DNA of 22,830 nt from Bacteroidota bacterium (GTDB lineage Bacteria > Bacteroidota > Bacteroidia > Flavobacteriales > Weeksellaceae), in NCBI GenBank assembly GCA_018266965.1, contig JAFDZJ010000295.1:1-22830 (forward strand), in the 5' to 3' direction. Below the pieces are notes generated by a model. It was not told the origin of the DNA, ran no database searches, and was given only the letters and a program-made list of their open reading frames with translations. Position numbers and translations under genes: made by a program. How positions within the stretch are numbered: position 1 is the first letter of the stretch; every line of letters begins with the position of its first letter. Below, piece after piece: positions 14,128-21,534 of this stretch.

Positions 14128-16044
14128 ATGATTACACCTGCTACTATCGATAAAATATTTTCAACCATTCGGGTGGAAGAAATTATTGGTGAATTTGTAC
14201 AGCTAAAAAGGGCAGGAGCGAACTTAAAAGGGTTAAGCCCTTTTCGAGATGAGAAAACTCCTAGCTTTGTAGTTTCTCCTAGTAAACAAATTTGGAAAGA
14301 TTTCTCAACAGGAAAAGGGGGGAATGCAATTTCTTTTTTGATGGAGTTAGAAGGTTTTACCTATCCAGAAGCATTGAGATATGCTGCAAAAAAATACAGT
14401 ATAGAAATAGAGGAGGACAAAAGAGAGCTTACTGAAGAAGAAAAAAAATCACAATCCAATAAAGATTTACTCTATAAAATACATGAGGTTGCCAACGATT
14501 TCTTTCAAAATAGTCTTTGGGAAACCCAAGAAGGGAAACAGATAGGATTGTCTTATTATAAAGAAAGACAATTGTCCGAAGTAGTAATCAAAAAATTTCA
14601 GTTGGGATATTCTCCGGAGTTGAAAAATGCCTTTACCCAATATGCTTTGGAAAAAGGTTATTCCAAGGAAATATTGGAAAATTCCGGACTCTCTATTTTC
14701 CCTGAAAATACACCTTCTGGAATCGATCGTTTTCGTGAAAGGATTATTTTTCCTATCCAAAGTTTTTCCGGAAGAATAATAGGTTTTGGTGCGAGGATTT
14801 TGAAGTCTAATATCAAAACAGCCAAATATCTCAACTCACCGGAAACTGAAATTTATCACAAATCCAATGTGTTGTATGGACTCAACCAAAGCAAACAATC
14901 TGTTGCAAAAGAAAATCTTTGTTTGTTGGTAGAAGGATATATGGATGTGGTTTCTTTGCATCAGGCTGGAATAGAAAATGTAGTTGCCAGTTCTGGAACA
15001 GCCCTCACAGTGGAACAAATCAAACTCATAAAGAGGCTCACGGAAAATGTAACTATTTTGTTTGATGGAGATACAGCTGGTATAAAAGCTAGTTTCAGGA
15101 GTATAGATTTGCTCCTACAACAAGGGATGAATATCCGTGTGCTTCTCTTTCCAGATGGACATGATCCAGACTCTTTTGCCAAGGCACATCCTAGGGATTT
15201 TGTTGATGATTTTATAAAAAAAGAAGCCAAAGATTTTATAGATTTCAAGGCAGAAGTTTTATTGAAAGAAGCAGACAATGACCCCATAAAAAAAGCTGAA
15301 GCAATTAGGGATATTGTCCGATCGATAGCATTTGTCAGCAATTCATTAAAACAAGAAGTGTATCTGCAAGAGGTTTCCAACAAATTTAGCCTCAGCCAAC
15401 AAAGTCTTTTTAACGAGTTGGGTGTACAAAATCAAATTGTACTGCAGAATGTTCCAAAAAATAAATTGGAAATTGCTCCGAAATTAGAAATTGTTGATGA
15501 CCAACTACCAACCATCAACCCAATGTTGTTATTGGAAGAAAAACTGGTGGAATTGATGTTGAAATACGGTGATAGAATTATAAAAGGAATAGATGCGGAA
15601 AACAATGAATATGAAATTTCTGTGATAGAAATTATTATCAACCATCTTTTGGAAGACAATTATGAATTGCAAACCCCTCTCAACAAAAAAATTGTACACG
15701 AAATAGAAATTGGTATCCAAGAAAACTCGTTGAGGTCAGGAGAGTTTTTTGCAACTTTGATGGATGAAGAGATAAGTACAAAAGTCGCAGATGCACTTAT
15801 AGAACCTTACCAAACCAGCAATTGGGAACAATTTAATATTGTTTTCAAAACAGAAGAACAGTTGCTTTCCAAGATTATCAATGATGTTATTATGCGACAT
15901 AAAAGAGAATACATACTAAAATTAATCGATGATATGAAATCTTCACTACAATCTTTGGAAAATAAAGATGAGGTTTATACAAAGATTATCTCTCTCAACC
16001 AATTAAAACGAAAAATTGATGAGCAATTGTACAGGGTGTTATGA
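14128..16044 (+). CDS. dnaG: DNA primase DnaG without zinc-binding residues
   Basis: Primase lays down RNA primers at the replication fork. The 638 residues show an N-terminal zinc-binding-type domain (1-95), the RNA-polymerase core with TOPRIM motif (LLVEGYMDVVSL, E269; LFDGDTAGIKAS, D313 and D315), and a C-terminal part (about 450-638) in the position of the helicase-binding domain. The four zinc ligands of the N-terminal domain (C40, H43, C61, C64 in E. coli) align with S37, R40, D58 and T61 here, while the surrounding PF-x-x-EKTPSF and GKGGNAISFLM sequence is kept. The fold seems to have survived without the metal, as I recall for other Flavobacteria. It lies alone between a terminator and clpP, not in the rpsU-dnaG-rpoD operon of other phyla. 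Confidence 0.95.
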   Translation: MITPATIDKIFSTIRVEEIIGEFVQLKRAGANLKGLSPFRDEKTPSFVVSPSKQIWKDFSTGKGGNAISFLMELEGFTYPEALRYAAKKYSIEIEEDKRELTEEEKKSQSNKDLLYKIHEVANDFFQNSLWETQEGKQIGLSYYKERQLSEVVIKKFQLGYSPELKNAFTQYALEKGYSKEILENSGLSIFPENTPSGIDRFRERIIFPIQSFSGRIIGFGARILKSNIKTAKYLNSPETEIYHKSNVLYGLNQSKQSVAKENLCLLVEGYMDVVSLHQAGIENVVASSGTALTVEQIKLIKRLTENVTILFDGDTAGIKASFRSIDLLLQQGMNIRVLLFPDGHDPDSFAKAHPRDFVDDFIKKEAKDFIDFKAEVLLKEADNDPIKKAEAIRDIVRSIAFVSNSLKQEVYLQEVSNKFSLSQQSLFNELGVQNQIVLQNVPKNKLEIAPKLEIVDDQLPTINPMLLLEEKLVELMLKYGDRIIKGIDAENNEYEISVIEIIINHLLEDNYELQTPLNKKIVHEIEIGIQENSLRSGEFFATLMDEEISTKVADALIEPYQTSNWEQFNIVFKTEEQLLSKIINDVIMRHKREYILKLIDDMKSSLQSLENKDEVYTKIISLNQLKRKIDEQLYRVL

Positions 16045-16077
16045 CAATTTGACCCTTCATTGGATTTGGGAATACAT

Positions 16078-16108
16078 TTTGTGAAATCAAAAAAATAATT
16101 TAACTTTA
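16078..16108 (+). promoter_or_regulatory. Promoter of clpP
   Basis: TTTG (16078-16081), a 19-base spacer and TAACTTTA (16101-16108) match the consensus except for the final A. The ATG at 16133 is 24 bases further on. Confidence 0.55.
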
Positions 16109-16132
16109 ATTAAAATATAAAATAATAAAACA

Positions 16133-16816
16133 ATGGATATTAAAAAAGAATTTAGAGATTTCTCTGTAAAACATCTTGGAAACAGCGGTTTGGCAACAGA
16201 CCAATATATGGGGATATTTAACCCTACCAATCTTACGCCTTACATTATGGAAGAAAGAAGGTTGAATGTTGCACAAATGGATGTTTTCTCCAGATTGATG
16301 ATGGATAGAATTATTTTTTTGGGAACCGGAATAGATGATCAAGTTGCTAATATCGTAACCGCTCAGTTGTTATTTTTGGAAAGTTCGGATGCTTCTAAAG
16401 ACATTCAAATATACATCAATTCCCCCGGAGGTAGTGTGTATGCTGGATTAGGCATCTATGATACCATGCAAATTATAAAACCAGATGTTGCAACTATTTG
16501 TACCGGAATGGCAGCTTCTATGGGTGCTGTGCTTTTGGTTGCAGGAGAAAAAGGCAAAAGATCTGCCCTCAAACATTCTAGGGTTATGATACATCAACCT
16601 TCTGGCGGAGCACAAGGTGTGGCAAGTGATATGGAAATTAATTTAAGAGAAATGCTGAAATTGAAAAAAGAATTGTATGATATTATTTCTCATCACTCTG
16701 GTCAAGATTATGATTGGGTAGAAAAATCTTCGGATAGAGATTATTGGATGACTTCCGAAGAAGCAAAATCATTCGGAATGGTAGATGAGGTATTGCAAAG
16801 AGCTACTGAAAAATAA
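16133..16816 (+). CDS. clpP: ATP-dependent Clp protease proteolytic subunit ClpP
   Basis: ClpP forms two stacked seven-subunit rings that degrade proteins unfolded by ClpX or ClpA/ClpC. All three catalytic residues are visible with the spacing of the E. coli enzyme: S129 in GMAASMGAVL, H154 in RVMIHQPSGG and D203 in SSDRDYWMT. The IYINSPGGSVYAGLGIYDTM oxyanion/handle region (93-112) is typical. The N-terminus carries about 35 residues before PYIMEERR, a little longer than many; in the family a short propeptide is removed on maturation, but I cannot fix the cleavage site. It has its own promoter and terminator and is not next to clpX or tig here. Its ClpS adaptor is encoded at 1438-1737. Confidence 0.97.
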   Translation: MDIKKEFRDFSVKHLGNSGLATDQYMGIFNPTNLTPYIMEERRLNVAQMDVFSRLMMDRIIFLGTGIDDQVANIVTAQLLFLESSDASKDIQIYINSPGGSVYAGLGIYDTMQIIKPDVATICTGMAASMGAVLLVAGEKGKRSALKHSRVMIHQPSGGAQGVASDMEINLREMLKLKKELYDIISHHSGQDYDWVEKSSDRDYWMTSEEAKSFGMVDEVLQRATEK

Positions 16817-16834
16817 TCTTCATTAGATAAAAAC

Positions 16835-16866
16835 AAAAAAACACCGATTTGTTCGGTGTTTTTTTA
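16835..16866 (+). terminator. Rho-independent terminator after clpP
   Basis: ACACCGA (16841-16847) pairs with TCGGTGT (16853-16859); flanking A and T runs extend the stem and give the T-tract. Confidence 0.87.
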
Positions 16867-16954
16867 TTGTGTTATGATTCTATAATTAATTCATAATGAG
16901 TGATATATTCGTTTGTAAACGACTATAATCGACTACAATTGTTTATTAACCGAA

Positions 16955-16962
16955 TAAATTTG
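16955..16962 (+). promoter_or_regulatory. Possible -7 element upstream of ssb
   Basis: TAAATTTG matches TAnnTTTG but lies 86 bases before the ssb ATG and has only a TTG at 13 bases for a -33 box. The leader would be about 80 bases long. Confidence 0.3.
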
Positions 16963-17048
16963 TTGCATTGTTGAAACTTTGCAGCAGAGATTTGAAGAAC
17001 AAATAAAAGCATCAAATCTAAATTGTATAATTAATACCTTATAACATT

Positions 17049-17381
17049 ATGTCACTCAGAAACAAAGTTACCCTAATCGGTAGAACAGGAAAAGAAGTAG
17101 AAATTGTAAATTTCGAAAACGGATTACTAGCCAAAGTTAGTCTAGCAACCAGCGATTACTTTACCAATTCCAAAGGCGAAAAAGTAGAAGATACCCAATG
17201 GCACAACTTGGTTGCCTATGGAAAAACTGCGGAAATATTTCAGAAATATGTTACCAAAGGAAAGGAAATAGCTGTGGAAGGAAAAATAACCTACCGAAGC
17301 TATGAAAATTCCGAAGGAAAAAAACAGTATTCAACAGAAATAAAAGTTGAAGAAGTTGTATTGATAGGTAATAAAAATTAG
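17049..17381 (+). CDS. ssb: Short single-stranded DNA-binding protein without acidic tail
   Basis: SSB proteins coat single-stranded DNA through an OB fold. The 110 residues cover just that fold: NKVTLIGRTGKEVEI (5-19), the strand with AKVSLATSDYF (28-38), the DTQWHNLVAYGKTAEIFQKYVTKG segment (48-71; W51 and F64 are in positions of the DNA-stacking residues) and VEGKITYRSYENSEGKKQYSTEI (77-99). The frame stops right after the fold at GNKN, so the flexible linker and the DDIPF-like acidic tip that recruits repair and replication partners are missing. It may be a second SSB in addition to a full-length one elsewhere. It is monocistronic. Confidence 0.92.
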   Translation: MSLRNKVTLIGRTGKEVEIVNFENGLLAKVSLATSDYFTNSKGEKVEDTQWHNLVAYGKTAEIFQKYVTKGKEIAVEGKITYRSYENSEGKKQYSTEIKVEEVVLIGNKN

Positions 17382-17595
17382 AAACTAAATTTTTAAACCT
17401 TTCAGAGCATGGAAATCTCATTTTAATAAAAACTAGAAAAAAAATATTTTCAATTCAACCTACTAGTTTTTAGTCTGTTTAATGACAACCACTCTCTATA
17501 AGATGATATGGGAAATGGGATTTGTATAATAATCAAGGTTATTAGTCTAAAAGTTTTGCTATGGCAATAGTACTGGAATAATAAACATTTACCAC
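17382..17595 (+). other. Non-coding stretch between ssb and an orphan terminator
   Basis: No convincing gene fits these 214 bases. Two minimal frames exist (ATG at 17482, 15 codons; ATG at 17562, 6 codons ending in the GAATAA before 17582), neither with support. The stretch ends in the strong terminator at 17596-17639, so it is either a long ssb 3' untranslated region or a small RNA gene. No clear TAnnTTTG box is seen inside. Confidence 0.25.
17427..17472. repeat. Inverted repeat downstream of ssb
   Basis: TAAAAACTAG (17427-17436) and CTAGTTTTTA (17463-17472) are perfect 10-base complements separated by 26 A/T-rich bases. It could be a weak first terminator for ssb. Confidence 0.5.
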
Positions 17596-17639
17596 ACCCT
17601 TTTAGGAAAGTTGATGCCTCCTAAAAGGGTTGTTTTTTT
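17596..17639 (+). terminator. Strong rho-independent terminator without an assigned gene
   Basis: ACCCTTTTAGGA (17596-17607) pairs perfectly over 12 bases with TCCTAAAAGGGT (17619-17630) and is followed by TGTTTTTTT. It points in the plus direction, 215 bases after ssb ends. Confidence 0.85.
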
Positions 17640-17658
17640 GAATTTAGGATAAATGTTT

Positions 17659-17672
17659 TTTTGATGTGCTGG
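17659..17672 (+). repeat. Short dispersed repeat TTTTGATGTGCTGG (copy 1)
   Basis: The same 14 bases occur at 22553-22566, each time after a gene or terminator and followed by a similar TTATAA-containing sequence. It may be a fragment of a dispersed intergenic repeat. Confidence 0.45.
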
Positions 17673-17681
17673 GTTTATAAC

Positions 17682-17777
17682 ATTGCAAATGACGAGTTGC
17701 AAATTGGTGATGGAGTAGCTTTTAGTATCCCGATAGCTATCAGAGTTGAGTTTTGTAGTACATTCAACTCTTGCAAT
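17682..17777. repeat. Imperfect palindromic intergenic element
   Basis: ATTGCAA...GAGTTG at the left (17682-17699) is mirrored by CAACTCTTGCAAT at the right (17765-17777). The inside contains TCCCGATAGCTATCAGA (17728-17744), close to the perfect palindrome TCCCGATAGCTATCGGGA, and a hairpin GAGTTGA/TCAACTC (17743-17749/17764-17770). This looks like a REP- or MITE-like element; it lies just beyond the 3' end of the YoeB-type toxin gene. Confidence 0.5.
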
Positions 17778-17804
17778 ACTATTCGTTTTGGTGAAGAATA
17801 TTTT

Positions 17805-18083
17805 TTAAATGTTGTCATAATGTCCACGAGCAGAAAGGATAAAAACAACAACCTTATGTTCTTCTATTCTATATACAAGACGATGTTTACTTGTTATTCT
17901 TCTCGACCAAGTCGGTATTTCATAATGTTTAAGTTGCTCCGGTTTGCCTGTTCCAGTGTATGGGTGTTCTGTCAATTCTTCTAATAGTGTAAATATTTTT
18001 TTCAACACTGTTTTATCGCCCACTTTTTTGTGAAAATTAATGTCTTCATTTGCCTCATCGGTAAAATCTAAATCATAAGCCAT
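17805..18083 (-). CDS. YoeB/Txe-family toxin
   Basis: YoeB-type toxins are ribosome-dependent mRNA endonucleases that cut at the A site and stop translation. The 92 residues align through HPYTGTGKPEQLKHY (40-54), WSRRITSKHRLVYRI (59-73) and ARGHYDNI (85-92). The residues matching the E. coli YoeB catalytic set E46, R65 and H83 are E49, R68 and H88, so it looks active. The ATG at 18083 lies one base after the stop of the upstream antitoxin gene, as expected for translational coupling. The pair is transcribed away from the ABC-F gene. An overlapping plus-strand frame (17661-17984) is a shadow. Confidence 0.92.
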   Translation of the reverse strand: MAYDLDFTDEANEDINFHKKVGDKTVLKKIFTLLEELTEHPYTGTGKPEQLKHYEIPTWSRRITSKHRLVYRIEEHKVVVFILSARGHYDNI

Positions 18084-18084
18084 A

Positions 18085-18309
18085 TCACAATCCTAAAAAA
18101 GTTTTCAGCTCTTCTTTTCTAACTTTTGTAGTTTGTCCTTTTTCTGCTTGTTGTATAGATTTGTCTATTTTTTCATAAAATGCTTGTTCACTCATAAATT
18201 CTTGGTCATCATTTTTACTCATTTCAAAATGAACTTTCATTTCTTCCAACAATGATTTAAGCAATGATTTTTGCTTTTCACTTTTCGGATATATTGTAAT
18301 ACTTTCCAT
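18085..18309 (-). CDS. Antitoxin of the YoeB-type toxin (DUF2683-like)
   Basis: The ATG at 18309 gives 74 residues. The N-terminal part (ITIYPKSEKQKSLLKSLLEEMKVHFEM, residues 4-30) has the ITI-P-x5-K-x-LK pattern I associate with DUF2683-type antitoxins, which replace YefM in many Bacteroidota YoeB pairs. The C-terminal part is acidic then basic (SEQAFYEKIDKSIQQAEKGQTTKV) and would wrap the toxin. A longer frame to 18423 is rejected: it would overlap the ABC-F start and cross the -7 box at 18337-18344. It directly precedes the toxin gene. The DUF assignment is from memory of the pattern. Confidence 0.82.
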   Translation of the reverse strand: MESITIYPKSEKQKSLLKSLLEEMKVHFEMSKNDDQEFMSEQAFYEKIDKSIQQAEKGQTTKVRKEELKTFLGL

Positions 18310-18336
18310 GTCAATGTTGTTTTCACTATATATACA

Positions 18337-18344
18337 CAAAGTTA
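18337..18344 (-). promoter_or_regulatory. -7 element of the YoeB-type toxin-antitoxin pair
   Basis: The minus strand reads TAACTTTG (TAnnTTTG), 27 bases upstream of the antitoxin ATG. No -33 TTTG is seen at the right distance. Antitoxin and toxin commonly bind such promoters, but no operator can be named. Confidence 0.5.
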
Positions 18345-18373
18345 CAAAAAAACTTTTATGTTGAGCCACCGAA

Positions 18374-18401
18374 TTTGTTTGTATTAGTTTCATTATTTTT
18401 G
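18374..18401 (+). promoter_or_regulatory. Promoter of the ABC-F gene
   Basis: TTTG (18374-18377), a 16-base spacer and TATTTTTG (18394-18401) fit the consensus. Transcription would start near 18408, leaving the ATG at 18422 as the first usable start and excluding the GTG at 18401. Confidence 0.6.
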
Positions 18402-18421
18402 TGGCTAAATTAAAGCGGTAC

Positions 18422-20293
18422 ATGAACTATATAAGTGCAGAAAATCTGAGTAAATCTTTTGGAGTAAAAATGTTATTCAAAAATATCAATTTTAATATCA
18501 ACGAAGGGGACAAAATAGCAATAGTTGCTAAAAATGGCAGTGGAAAATCTACTTTATTAAAAATCTTACTCGGAAAAGAAATTGCCGATGAAGGTAAAAT
18601 AGTCATTAACAAAGATATACAAATCGTACTTTTTGATCAAGAAATAACATTTGATGCCAAAATGAGTATCGAAGATTTCATTATGACATTAGATTCTGCA
18701 CCCATTTTAGCTCTCAAAAAATATCATCAATCATTGATTTCGCATGATCCTAAAGAAATGGAAGTTGCCCTCCACGAAATGGAACTCCACAAAGCTTGGG
18801 ATTTGGAAAACGAAATGAAGCTGATATTGTCCCAACTGAAAATTTCCAATCTATCTATCCCGATGGGAAAACTGTCCGGAGGAGAGGTGAAAAGAGTGGC
18901 ACTTGCAAAACTATTGGTAGAAACTCGTGCAGAACATAGGCATACTTTACTCATTATGGACGAACCAACCAATCATCTGGATGTTGATATGGTGGAGTGG
19001 TTGGAAAACTATCTGTCCAAAGAAAAAATCACGCTCCTACTTGTAACCCACGACAGATATTTTTTGGATGCAGTTTGTGATATTATTTGGGAAATGGAAG
19101 ATTTCCAACTTTATACCCACAATGGTGCGTATGCAACCTATTTGGAAAATAAAATGATTAGGGAAGATAACCTGAACTCCAGTATTGACAAAGCCAATAA
19201 CCTATACAGGAAAGAATTGGAATGGATGCGAAGACAGCCAAAAGCCAGGACTACAAAATCCAAAAGTAGAATAGATGCTTTCTACGAAACTGAAAAAATT
19301 GCAAAAACCAATACACAAAAACAAGGTTTGGCGTTGGATTTTGAAATGAAAAGATTGGGTAACAAAATATTAGAACTCAAAAATATAGACAAACGATTTG
19401 GAGATAAAATTTTGCTCAAAGACTTTTCCTATCAATTTCAACGAGGAGAAAAAATAGGAATCGTTGGTAAAAATGGGGCAGGAAAATCCACTTTACTCAA
19501 CATAATCCAGGGATTGGAAAATGCTGACAATGGTAGTGTAGAAACAGGAGAAACTATAAAATTTGGATATTTTTCGCAGAAAGGATTGGTGTACAATGAA
19601 GACGAAAGAGTGATAGATTTCATAAAAGAAATATCCGAAAATTTCCCAATGGCAAATGGTAAGACAATATCTGCTTCCCAGTTTTTGAGGTTGTTTTTGT
19701 TTGATGATATTACCCAATATTCGCCAATATCCAAACTTTCCGGTGGGGAAAAAAGAAGATTGCACTTGATGTTCGTTTTGTACCAAAATCCCAATTTTTT
19801 AATATTTGACGAGCCTACCAACGATTTGGATTTGCCAACGCTTACCGTTTTGGAAAATTTCTTACAACAGTTTCAAGGAAGTGTAATCATCGTTTCCCAC
19901 GATAGATATTTCATGGATAGGATAGTTGGGAATATTTTGGCTTTTGAAGGCGATGGAAATATAAAAAACTTTACCGGAAATTTCTCGGAATACCGTTTGT
20001 CCAAAAAAGAAATTCCGATTACTACACCATCATTACCGGAAACCAAAACTACAACAGAAACCAAAAACAATCCAGGCAAGAAAAAACTTTCTTACAAAGA
20101 GCAAAGAGAGTTAGAAACCATAGAAAAAGAAATGCCAATGTTGGAAGAAAAAAGAAACAAAATATTAGCACAACTCAACAATGAGAATGATTACCAAATT
20201 ATTGCAAATTTGTCAGCAGAACTTGAAAATCTTACCGAGGAATTGGAATCTCACGAGCTTCGTTGGTTGGAATTGCAGGAGATATTGGGGTAA
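18422..20293 (+). CDS. uup: ABC-F family ATPase, Uup-like
   Basis: ABC-F proteins have two ATPase domains and no membrane part; they act on the ribosome or, for Uup, also limit precise excision of transposons. The protein (623 residues from the ATG at 18422) shows domain 1 with Walker A AKNGSGKST (36-44) and signature LSGGE before residue 165, a linker with basic and helical content (LEWMRRQPKARTTKSKSRID), and domain 2 with VGKNGAGKST and LSGGEKRRLHL, followed by DEPTNDLDLPT. The C-terminal tail is a predicted coiled coil (LEKEMPMLEEKRNKI-like, last 70 residues), the mark of the Uup group. The first Walker A glycine is replaced by alanine. It is divergent from the toxin-antitoxin pair. Confidence 0.92.
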   Translation: MNYISAENLSKSFGVKMLFKNINFNINEGDKIAIVAKNGSGKSTLLKILLGKEIADEGKIVINKDIQIVLFDQEITFDAKMSIEDFIMTLDSAPILALKKYHQSLISHDPKEMEVALHEMELHKAWDLENEMKLILSQLKISNLSIPMGKLSGGEVKRVALAKLLVETRAEHRHTLLIMDEPTNHLDVDMVEWLENYLSKEKITLLLVTHDRYFLDAVCDIIWEMEDFQLYTHNGAYATYLENKMIREDNLNSSIDKANNLYRKELEWMRRQPKARTTKSKSRIDAFYETEKIAKTNTQKQGLALDFEMKRLGNKILELKNIDKRFGDKILLKDFSYQFQRGEKIGIVGKNGAGKSTLLNIIQGLENADNGSVETGETIKFGYFSQKGLVYNEDERVIDFIKEISENFPMANGKTISASQFLRLFLFDDITQYSPISKLSGGEKRRLHLMFVLYQNPNFLIFDEPTNDLDLPTLTVLENFLQQFQGSVIIVSHDRYFMDRIVGNILAFEGDGNIKNFTGNFSEYRLSKKEIPITTPSLPETKTTTETKNNPGKKKLSYKEQRELETIEKEMPMLEEKRNKILAQLNNENDYQIIANLSAELENLTEELESHELRWLELQEILG

Positions 20294-20337
20294 AAACTCA
20301 AAACTTAATCCCAATTTATTTCAAATTAGTTTTTGAT

Positions 20338-20345
20338 TAACTTTG
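20338..20345 (+). promoter_or_regulatory. -7 element for the alpha/beta-hydrolase gene
   Basis: TAACTTTG (TAnnTTTG) lies 41 bases before the ATG at 20387. No -33 box is clear. Confidence 0.4.
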
Positions 20346-20386
20346 ACATAAATTAGTAGATAATTATAACTTAAAATGACCACAAC

Positions 20387-21223
20387 ATGAAGTATTTACT
20401 TGTTTTTTTATTAATAATATCTTGTAAGAGTGAAGCTATAACTGAAAATACTCAAAATGCAGCATATCAAATTACTAAAAGTATTTCCTATAATGGGATT
20501 TCTTTAAATGTAATTATTGATAAACCTTCGGGTAACGAATTTGATGTTTTATTGGTATTTCATGGGACTGTTTTGTCGGATAGCAATATCTTAAATGCTG
20601 CCAGTACAACTTTGGAAAAATTTAAAGGTATCTTGAACCGAAAAGATATAATGATAATTTCCGTAGCTTATCCACAAGAAAATTTTTTACTTGGTGATAA
20701 TATCGTACAGGCCGAAGCTGCATTGTTGTGGTTGAAATTTAAAGCCAATCAAGAATTAGGAATAAAGACAAAAAAAATATTTTTAGCTGGACATTCTCAA
20801 GGTGGATATTTGGTAACAAGACTCAATACCATGTACGAAACCAATGGGGTTGTAGCAAATGCTCCAGGTCCTTTGAATCTGGTACACAGATGCCAATTAG
20901 AAGAAAATGGACAGGTGCAAAATAGTTCGGTTTGTGCCTTGTTGAAAAATGAATACGGCACAACTACCAATAATGCAAATGCTTATATGCAAAGATCTTT
21001 ATTGAATTTTACAAATAATTACAAATCAGATATTTTATTTGTCCAAGGACTAAACGACACCCAAATACAAATGTATTCTTGGCCATTATTCAAACAAAAA
21101 GTAACCGATTGTACCAATTGTAAAAATAGAAATTTTGTTGAAATATCGGGTGCAGAGCATACGGCTTTGTTTGATAGCCAAATTGGTAAAGATAATTTTA
21201 ATGATTTTATAACTCAACATTAA
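20387..21223 (+). CDS. Alpha/beta-hydrolase lipoprotein
   Basis: The 278-residue protein has a short type II signal peptide with lipobox LIISC and lipidated C13. The mature part is an alpha/beta-hydrolase fold: LLVFHGT (55-61) holds the oxyanion region, FLAGHSQGGYL (132-142) contains the nucleophile S137 in the G-x-S-x-G elbow, GLNDTQIQ supplies D224 and GAEHTALF the histidine H258. The full triad suggests a working esterase, lipase or peptidase on the periplasmic side of the envelope. Four cysteines (C162, C183, C242 and C245; the last pair in DCTNC) might form disulfides. The substrate is unknown. There is no operon partner. A run of 12 T directly follows the stop codon but no stem precedes it. 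Confidence 0.85.
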   Translation: MKYLLVFLLIISCKSEAITENTQNAAYQITKSISYNGISLNVIIDKPSGNEFDVLLVFHGTVLSDSNILNAASTTLEKFKGILNRKDIMIISVAYPQENFLLGDNIVQAEAALLWLKFKANQELGIKTKKIFLAGHSQGGYLVTRLNTMYETNGVVANAPGPLNLVHRCQLEENGQVQNSSVCALLKNEYGTTTNNANAYMQRSLLNFTNNYKSDILFVQGLNDTQIQMYSWPLFKQKVTDCTNCKNRNFVEISGAEHTALFDSQIGKDNFNDFITQH

Positions 21224-21268
21224 TTTTTTTTTTTTGATATAGGCGTTTAGGTCGCAATCTGAAATGTT

Positions 21269-21415
21269 CTAAAATTTGCTATTCTGTTTTTGTATTATCA
21301 TTCTTTTGATTAATATATTGAATATTGTTCCTTTATTCGTTATCCAATTGTATCTAAATTGGAACTCATCCAAATAATTCTGTAGCTTCTCTTTGCTTAA
21401 TAAATGGTATATTCC
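21269..21415 (-). pseudogene. C-terminal remnant of an IS1595/ISXO2-like transposase
   Basis: In one minus-strand frame, 48 residues before a TAG stop read GIYHLLSKEKLQNYLDEF (then QFRYNWITNKGTIFNILIK) and match the ending of ISXO2-type transposases, where GIYH-x2-S-K-x-L-x-Y-x-EF-x-RYN is diagnostic. The frame is closed upstream by a TGA at 21416-21418, and no DDE catalytic part or zinc ribbon is seen. It is a dead fragment, probably left after decay of an insertion sequence. This explains the 311-base gap between 21223 and 21535. Confidence 0.62.
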
Positions 21416-21522
21416 TCATAACCAATGAATTCACTCCTCTAATTATTTCAAATTTAGCCATAAGATAAATTTATTAAATTGCCAACTTAAACAACTTTAC
21501 CTAAAATATTATTCATTTTTCA

Positions 21523-21530
21523 TATCTTTG
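21523..21530 (+). promoter_or_regulatory. -7 element before the 81-residue membrane protein
   Basis: TATCTTTG fully matches TAnnTTTG but lies only 4 bases before the ATG at 21535. If used, the transcript would be almost leaderless. Confidence 0.35.
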
Positions 21531-21534
21531 ATAA

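Noticed and set aside
17661..17984. Plus-strand 107-codon open frame
   Set aside because: It is antisense to the YoeB-type toxin and reads through the palindromic element; its composition is not protein-like.
18310..18423. Longer N-terminus for the YoeB antitoxin
   Set aside because: It would overlap the uup start codon and cross the antitoxin's own -7 box; the extra residues look like non-coding translation.
21366..21461. 31-codon minus-strand frame starting ATGGCTAAATTT
   Set aside because: It overlaps the transposase remnant in a different frame, and only the other frame shows a family match.
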